From: Ophiosphaerella korrae
Taxonomy: Eukaryota > Ascomycota > Dothideomycetes > Pleosporales > Phaeosphaeriaceae
Direction of reading: 5' to 3'
Assembly (NCBI GenBank): GCA_028456385.1
Contig: JALNQF010000453.1
Location: forward strand, 1-29,128
DNA: 29,128 bases
Part shown: piece after piece, positions 21,985 to 29,128 of the stretch
Numbering within the stretch: the first letter of the stretch is position 1
How the letters are laid out: each line of letters starts with the position of its first letter
The notes under the pieces: model-generated
Told to the model about the DNA's origin: nothing
Database searches by the model: none
What the model saw: only the letters and a program-made list of their open reading frames with translations
Translations under genes and position numbers: made by a program

Positions 21985-24900
21985 TAAGGTAAGCTTTAAA
22001 TCTCTTAAATTACTACTCTAGGAAGTACTTAGTTAGGCTATCTACTAGTATCTTGCTTGTTAGTATATAAGAGACTTAAAATAAGCCTCTAGCGTACTCT
22101 TATCTTAGCTATATATTCTATATATCTACGTAACGTAAGCGCGTTGTTACTCTCTTATTTTTACCTATAATAAGTCTAATTATTTACTAATTATTATAGA
22201 AGATTATCTAAGTAGCTCCTAGGTCTAATATAAGCTCTTAAAAGAGCCTTTTTAGTACTATTACCTCTTTACTTATATACTTAAGTATAAGTAGCTTAGC
22301 TTTAGTAGTAAAAGTAGTTACTATAGCTTATTATACTACTTTCTATATTACTACTCTACTAAAGAGTATTATAATATAGCTATAAGATAAGTAGCGTATT
22401 ACTAGATTATTAGTAAATAATACATCTCTATATATAAGTAGCTTAGTACCTTATAACTTACTATTTTACTACTTACTATCTTACTACTTACTATACTAGA
22501 CTAATAGGTACTAAGTTCTATACAAGTAAATAATAACTTAGTTTACTACTTTAAGATACTTTTAGCTTAGATTTATAAGATATTAAAAGAGCTTAGTAGC
22601 TATAAATATAATATCTAGTTATACTATTATTACTATATACAAGATAAATCCTACTTACTTCTAGTAGTCCTTAATTTTACACTTTAAAGCCTTTTCTTTA
22701 CTTAGTTATAACTCTTTTACTAGTAATAGAGTTACTAGAAAGCTTATAGAGCTTATAAGATTAAACTTTTTTACTATCTTATTAATATACTTATTATAGA
22801 TTAGTGTAATAGTCTTATCTAGCTAACTCTATATTACTTATACGCCTAGGAACTAGTTTACTAAGCCTTTATCTTCTATATTATACGCTTATTTAATTCT
22901 CTTAATAATTTAGTAAGCTTCTAATTAGTAGATTATATAATATATTACTAATATATTATTAATATAAAAGAAAAGGAGTATTTTACGCTCTTTATTATAG
23001 AATAAGTATAGCTCTTCTTTTAAGACTATAAGACTAGCTTATTTAAGTATTCTTAAGAGCTCTTTATACTAAAAGAGTAGTAAGTCCTTTAGGCTATATA
23101 GTACTTAATTAAGCTTAACGTACTTACTAGTTACTTTAAACCTATCTAAGAGCTTATAGATAACTACTAGTTAATAATCTCTATATATATAGAAGAAAGC
23201 TCTAATAATATTATACTAAGCTACTTCTAGGTTAAACTTAGCTATAATCGCTATTGTAGTTTAAAACAAGCGTACTACTAACGTAGTAGTATAAGTTAAT
23301 TATATTAAATTAATTATTTAGAGGTCTTTATATACTATAATCTAAGCTTTATACTTAAAAAAGTAGCTATCTTAGTTAAGTTTATATATAAAAACCTACT
23401 TTAGAGGTAGTAGCTAATTACTTAATTATAAGCGCTCTATCTCTTCCTAGGTACTAGCTACTAGTAGTGTATTAATCTCTTTCTAAGCTACTTATTTAAA
23501 GAGCTACCTATATAAGTATGTATATAAGTACTTCTAATTTTATAGTAGTAGTAGTAGCTTATCTTAATATAGATAAGCTTATAGCTATAGCTATAGCTTA
23601 AGCTAAGTAGCTACTATAATTATAGCGTTTACTATAGTAAGCTCTATATTTAGGTTATAGTCTATTAGTACTTATAAGAGTAGCTTATCTAGTATACTAC
23701 TCTATTTACTCTACTTAGGTTTATATAATAATAAGTAAGCGCTTAAGCTTTTAGTACTATTATCTAGCTTGTTATTTTAAAGTCTTTAGCTTAATTATAT
23801 TAGTACTAGCTATTACTAGTATATATACTACTAATAAGCTCTAACTATATTATTTAAAGCTATATAAGATATAGCTACTTAATAAGAAATAGTATCTACT
23901 TTATTTAGAGCTATAGAAGCTATAGCTACTTAATAAAAAGTAGTTTAATAAGTAGTAGTTTAATTTAAACTCTTATCTATTAGCTACTCTAAGGCGCTCG
24001 CTTCTTTAGTTAATTGTAATTTCTAAGAGCTTTTAGATACTTTACTATATTAATTTCTATAATTAATATTAGTACCTATATACTAAACTCTTCTAGGTTT
24101 AAGTATTTACTCTAGAGTTTAAAAGCTACTAAGCTTAGGTTACTCTATATAGATTCTATATAGTTTACTAGCTAAGCTTACTACTTATATAGAGTCTACT
24201 CCTTATTCTACTAAAATAGCTAGCTAGCTAGCCTAGCTTTTAGTATTATATAGAGCTCTACTTCTTAGATTTTACTCTAAGTACTTACTTTACTAGTTAC
24301 TTTCTAGGATTTAAGCTACTTTATAGAGCTAGTTATATATATTATCTTAGGTCTCTTTTACGTTACGTATTATATCTTTATATAATATATTAATAAGTTT
24401 TTAAATCTCTAGCTTTAGAAGCTCTTAATAAGCTTTACTCTTTTTATTATAGAAGAGCTACTTATTAAACGTTATATTACGTGTTATAATTACTTAATCT
24501 AATTCTAAGACCTATATCTTATATATATTAGATACTCTATATCTTACTAGATATCTAATATAGCTCTAAGAGCTTATTTTAAAGCTTTTTTTATTATACC
24601 TAGCTACTTACTCTTTATTAAGTAGATATACGTAGTAGCTATAAGTATATACTCTACTCTAATCTAGCTAAAAGTCTACTATAGTAGCTCTTACTTACTT
24701 AAGCTAATAGTATCTAAAGTACTACCTAAACTAGCTATTAAGTACTATATTAGGAGCTTATATATTATAAGCGTAGCTTAGGCTTATATTATATAGCTAT
24801 ATAGCTACTTCTACTATTTCTAGCTAGAGCCTTTCTAGTAAGTTAGTACTTATCCTTATCTTAATTACTTTTATTATTATTTCTTAACTAGCTCTTTTAG

Positions 24901-27050
24901 CTCCTCTATTTAGCTTATATATATATACTAGAGAGCTCTTAATTATAATCTTTTCTTATTTAGCTTATATCTAGAAGCGCGTTTTACTTCTCTATAAGAG
25001 TATTACTACTTTATTATCTTACTAGAGTATATATATATAAAGCTTATAGTATATTAGTAGTAGCTTTATAAAGTTTTTAAATACTTTTATTATTTTTTAA
25101 AAAGTTTTACCTTATAACTAGTAAGTATAAAGCTTACTATTATACTTATACTTAAGTAGTATAGTCTAAACCTCTCTAAAGTAGCTAGTAAGTATATTAA
25201 ATAGGTTTTACACTACTTACTAGTATAGGTATAAAGCTCTCTCTCTAAGCTACTTTAAAATAACTTACTTAGTGTATACTATTAAGTAATACTTATACTT
25301 AATACGTACTATCCTATTAATACGTATATTTTTTACGCTTATTACTAGCGCTCGTAGTACTTCTAGTCTAAGATAACTAGCTCTAGTATACTAGAGTTCT
25401 TCTAAGTTACTTTTAGGTATTATACGCTATAAGTTAAGCTAGTAATTAACTTAATTACTTTAAGTTACGCTTATAATAGTTAAATAAAACGTAATAGGCT
25501 TATATTTAATAAAAGTAAAGTTATATTTACGTATTAGTATTACTATTATAATACTCTCTACTAGTATTCTTACTCTTAGAGTTACGTTAAAACCTTAATA
25601 CTAGGCTCTAGCTTACTATAATTAAGCTTTAGATACTATATTAATATAAAATCCTTTAACTACTACTACTTTATAAAGTATAAGATTTTCTATATACTTA
25701 CTATAAGCTCTATTTAGAGCGTTTTTAAAGACTTAAGTACTTTTACTAAGTATTAGAAATACTTATATACTTACTTCTATATAGCTTATACTTTTTACTA
25801 TTATAAAAGAGCTTAGTTTTATAAAACTTATTAAGTTAACTAAATAGAGAGTAGCTCTATTATTAAGTATAGTACTTTTAGAGAGTAAGTAAGTATTAAA
25901 ATCTAGTATTAAGTAGGCTCTAGGTACTAGCTTAATAAGTTTACCTAAGTTAATAAGTATACCTAGGTTAATAAGTACTACGTTTAGCTAGCCTAGGTAG
26001 ACTAGAGCCTTTAATTTAACTAACTCTAAGCTAGCTTTAACTAGTTCCTATAAGAGATTAGCTTACTTTTAAGTTACTAGGGTTTTAACTACTATAAAGT
26101 ATAGCTTATCTAAATAAGCTTATATTTTTACTTTTCTATTATTATCTATTTTAAATAGATTACTAGTAAGCGCTACTTATATCTATTTATAATCTTATAG
26201 CTTTTAGTAGTAAGCTTAGCTATATAAGTAGTTATATTTTAAGTTAGAGTTTAATACTTATAGCTTAGATCTTTTAAACGTTATAAATATACTAGCTCTT
26301 TAATTAGTAGTTTAGAGCTTATACTCTTATAATAAAGCTAAGTAGATACTACTAATTTACTTTAGTGTAAGTACCTTTAAGCTAAGGACTAAGCTCTAGA
26401 TTACTAATTAGCTTATTATCTAAGCTTAGTCTAGAGCTAGCTTTAGTATTAACGCCTCTAGGAAATCTTATACTATAAGCTTACCTATTACTTCTATAAT
26501 ATTATACGTAATTATATACTAATATAAGCGTAGCTACTTATTATACTAAAGCTCTAGTAATTAGCGTCTTTAGTAAGCTTTTTATAGATAGGCTTAGTAT
26601 TAAGCTTAGATAAGATTACTAGCGCTAGTATTAGATAGGGCTAGTAAGCTTTTTAGTATTTAGATAAGCTCTTATAATATAGCTTTATTATTTATAAGTA
26701 GAGTTATCTTAGCTATTACTAGATAACTTAAATTAACTATAGTATTTACTTAGGTACTTAAAGCTCTAAAGCGTACTATTTATAATACCTAATTATCTTT
26801 TATAGCTTAGTATTTCTCTATTATAAGTATATAGGTAGCTACTTCTTTTACTATTACTAAGCTTTTTAGTTTAAGTTAAACTAGTTTGTTAGCGTAGATA
26901 TTAGGAACGTTATTAGCTTCTAGATTAATAAGCTACTAGATACTTAGCTTAAGTACGTTATAGTAAAGTTATATAAACTATACTAGCTATTATAAGTACT
27001 TATTAAGTAAGGTAGTACTTTTATTAAGTAAAGTAATCTCGCTATAAGAT
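21985..27050 (-). pseudogene. Element D: Ty1/Copia gag-pol, RIP-saturated
   Basis: One minus-strand frame of about 1690 codons in Copia order. Gag starts near 27050 (SYSEITLLNKS region; original ATG lost). A protease-like region is near 25820-25875. The integrase core is at about 24580-25330 (relic of a PEQNG.AERAG motif near 24900), and the integrase tail reads RYLVRYRVSNIYKI at 24515-24560 where the family has GYLVGY..SNIY. Reverse transcriptase is at about 22700-23500, with YVDD changed to YINN at 22940-22966. RNase H is at about 22090-22470 with the TTKAKLL relic (family TTEAEY/L) and RYVDI (family RHVDI), then a DSLTK relic just before the end. Integrase preceding RT identifies Copia rather than Gypsy. 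The frame was checked at protease, integrase, RT and RNase H. LTRs were not identified. Confidence 0.85.
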
Positions 27051-27070
27051 ATTATAAACGTTTAAGTAAT

Positions 27071-27097
27071 AGATAAGATAAGATAAGATAAGATAAG
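27071..27097. repeat. (AGATA)5 pentanucleotide repeat
   Basis: Five AGATA units plus a partial one, about 20 bases upstream of the inferred gag start of element D (which reads leftwards). It may sit in the 5' leader of that element. Confidence 0.9.
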
Positions 27098-28256
27098 AGT
27101 ATACTAAGCTTATAATCTCTTGCTATAGTATATAGGATAGAACTATTAAGTAATTTTTAGCGCTAAGCTTATAACTATTACAAGATATAAGCTTAAGAAT
27201 AAGTAAGAGATAATTATTAATTAAAGAGCTATCTAAGCTAAGCTACTTATATATAGTAGAGTAGCTTAAATAGCTTATATAGCTTACTTACTACTATAAG
27301 CTTACTTAAATTATATAAAGTAGAGCTCTAACTTGTAATAGTTTTCTTTAAAGTACTATATAGCTTAAAAGACTTTATTCTTTTCTATTTTAAAGTTTTA
27401 AAGTATAAAGTAAAATACTATTTTATATAATAGTACTCTTAGTATTTTTTTAGAGATTTACTTTTATATACTATAAGCTCTTTAGAGTAAAGTATATACT
27501 TTATATATATATTATTAATTAGAAAGTCTATATTATACTTTTAAAAAGTGATAATAGTAACTTCAAAGTTATTTTTAAAGGTTTTAGTATAAAGAGTAGT
27601 TTATTCTTATTTAAGATATATAATCTTATCTTCTAGAGTATAGAGTATATATAGTTAAGCTAATTTATTATATCTAGTAGTTACTTTATAAATATATTCT
27701 TTAATTATTACTAGTGTACTTAGTATATAACCTAGCTACGCGCTACTTATACTCTATATAGGGTCTTGTTTAACTATTAACTATATATTTTCTTCTATTA
27801 TTATAGCCTATTATAAAGAGTATATTATTATTATCTCTAAACTATTAGTAAAGAAGTATTATTATATTAAGAAGTAGCTAGAAGATAATAGTACTTACTA
27901 TAAGCTACAAGAGATAGTAAAAGGATAATAGATAGTATTTAATAGTACTACTAGTATCTAAAAAAGAATAATACTTACTTTACTCTCTTTATAAGTATTA
28001 AGCCTTTTATACGCCTATATAGTATACTAGCCTTACTTTAAATTATAAATATATAATATTATAATCTTTAGTATATTAGCTCTATATTAAGACCTTAGAA
28101 CTAAGTAAAGGTAATAAGGGTAAGTAAGCTTCTATAAGATAGGCAAGGTTAATAAATAAGAGGGTTACTTAACTTAATTAATAGTTAGCTCTTATTAGAG
28201 TATTATAAGGTATATAAGTATTAATAAGTAGATTAGAATCTAATTAAAGTATTAGT
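27098..28256. other. Unassigned AT-rich stretch between Copia and the next Gypsy LTR
   Basis: No coding signature in either orientation and no match to the LTRs of A, B, C or E. A short imperfect inverted repeat (CTAAGCTTATA ... TATAAGCTTAAG) lies at about 27163-27198. The first part should contain the leader and 5' LTR of element D if that element is complete, but no partner copy was found near its 3' end. Confidence 0.55.
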
Positions 28257-28527
28257 TATAATACTCTATTAAGATAAGAAGTAAAAAAGAGATTAAATAT
28301 AATAGTCTATAAAGGTCTATTAATATTCCTATATACTTACTATCTAGTATTTATTCCTAAGCGCTTACTCTAGAGCGTTTACTCCTAAGTACTTATTCTA
28401 GAGTATTTACTCTAGAGCGTTTACTCTAGAGCGTTTACTACTAAATAGTTACGTATTCTACTACGCTATATTACTTAGCCTAATTACGTATAATATAATA
28501 GCTTACCTACTACTTAGTATTATAATA
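28257..28527 (-). repeat. Probable 3' LTR of element E (271 bp)
   Basis: The right edge is firm: AGTATTATAATA is followed by a polypurine tract and then a pol 3' end. The left edge is inferred from TATAATACT at 28257, which would pair with the right end as terminal inverted bases in the same way as in A and B. The sequence differs from the LTRs of A, B and C and contains a 14-bp minisatellite. The partner LTR is outside the window. Confidence 0.55.
28351..28448. repeat. 14-bp minisatellite, 7 units, inside the E LTR
   Basis: Seven consecutive 14-base units with consensus TTACTCTAGAGCGT. The first, third, fourth and seventh vary (e.g. TTATTCCTAAGCGC). The unit holds the palindrome CTCTAGAG. 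Period and unit limits were counted directly. Confidence 0.9.
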
Positions 28528-28542
28528 CTATCCCCCTTTCTT
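28528..28542 (-). other. Polypurine tract of element E
   Basis: CTATCCCCCTTTCTT on the + strand lies directly beside the LTR edge, as in A and B. Confidence 0.75.
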
Positions 28543-28559
28543 ACGCTAGGTCTATCCTT

Positions 28560-29128
28560 AGGCCTAGGCTTTTATTAGCCTAGTCTAGCTTATAAGTAGT
28601 TTACCTTACTTTCTAGTTAAAAACTATCTTACTATAATATTACCTCCTTTATAGTCTTGTAGACTTTATCTCTTATTAGAAATCTTTACTATAAACTATA
28701 TTTCTAAAATACTTTATTTATATTATTCTCTCTTAGGTATTTCTTGTTTTGTTATACTAGATTCTACTCTAAAGTATACTAAGTATACTTGTATAAGGCG
28801 TCTCTATATTAGTATAACCTAAGAGTTTCTTATAGTTTATAAAATATAGTATTTTACTTATTACTTCTAAGTACTTGTTATTATATACTAATTATACTAT
28901 AAGTAGTAGTAATACTTAATTATTCTACTTCTAATTACTATAAATCCTTAGGTATATCTTTAATATCCTATTAGTCTATTCTATCTATCTATCTATCTAT
29001 AGATAATAGGCTATTAATAGCTTCTTTTTTATCTCTATTACTATAAGTAGCGTTATCTAGTAATTAGATATAAAAAGCTTATCTCTATTACTAATAATAC
29101 TTTTTAGTATCTTGTATCTTTATATTAG
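28560..29128 (-). pseudogene. Element E: Ty3/Gypsy pol 3' end (integrase), partial
   Basis: Minus-strand frame entering from beyond the window. It reads SNRDKLFISNY (family SDRD..F.S..W) near 29055-29090, then the relic of YHPQTDGQTER.N at about 28960-29010, VYNN near 28880, then KILYFINYKK (family TPF.ANYG) near 28830. The tail runs to about 28560. I see no chromodomain and no downstream ORF like that of A, B and C, so E is a different Gypsy lineage. Stops such as TAG in the QTDGQTER codons are RIP-type. The N-terminal part lies outside the window. Confidence 0.82.

Noticed and set aside
27163..27198. Short inverted repeat as terminal inverted repeats of a DNA transposon
   Set aside because: The arms are only about 10 bp, about 12 bases apart, with no transposase signature nearby; chance is likely in sequence this AT-rich.
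27780..28100. Possible DNA transposon or helix-turn-helix coding remnant on the + strand
   Set aside because: Translations in several frames gave no recognisable domain and many stops without a consistent frame.
28981..29000. (CTAT)5 as an ordinary neutral microsatellite
   Set aside because: It lies in frame on the conserved YHPQTDGQTER motif of a Gypsy integrase and is explained by RIP of those codons.

Overview
The window is a block of heavily mutated, nested LTR retrotransposons with no intact gene. Every recognisable coding stretch keeps its reading frame over kilobases but is full of TAA and TAG codons. TpA is everywhere, while CpA, TpG and CpG are scarce. This is the signature of repeat-induced point mutation (RIP), so the source is most likely a filamentous ascomycete (Pezizomycotina), from an AT-rich, gene-poor, heterochromatin-type compartment. 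I cannot name the species from the sequence.

Layout. Positions 1-53 are a (TAC)n tract and 54-152 are short AT-rich flank. Element C is a Ty3/Gypsy chromovirus on the + strand (5' LTR 158-586, gag-pol 648-6120, downstream ORF 6143-6661, 3' LTR 6767-6831 continued at 20879-21242, 5-bp target duplication TAAAG). Element A, a related copy on the - strand, sits inside C's 3' LTR (6832-20873, duplication CAAAG). Element B, a third copy on the - strand, sits inside A's pol (9233-16244, duplication CTTGT). With the insertions removed, the three elements are 7038, 7025 and 7012 bp with LTR pairs of 429, 442 and 422 bp, and all boundaries agree. The insertion order is therefore C, then A, then B.

To the right, 21985-27050 is a RIP-saturated Ty1/Copia gag-pol (element D, - strand) whose LTRs I could not find. 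At 28257-28527 there is the probable 3' LTR of a different Gypsy element (E, - strand), followed by its pol 3' end, which runs off the window at 29128. The stretches 21248-21984 and 27098-28256 remain unassigned.

C, A and B share one architecture: gag with two CCHC knuckles, protease, reverse transcriptase, RNase H, integrase and chromodomain in a single frame, then a separate ORF of about 165-173 codons in the -1 frame relative to pol, then polypurine tract and LTR. The downstream ORF is conserved at protein level in three diverged copies and belongs to no family I recognise; it is the most novel item here. No functional host gene, RNA gene or CRISPR-like structure was seen.
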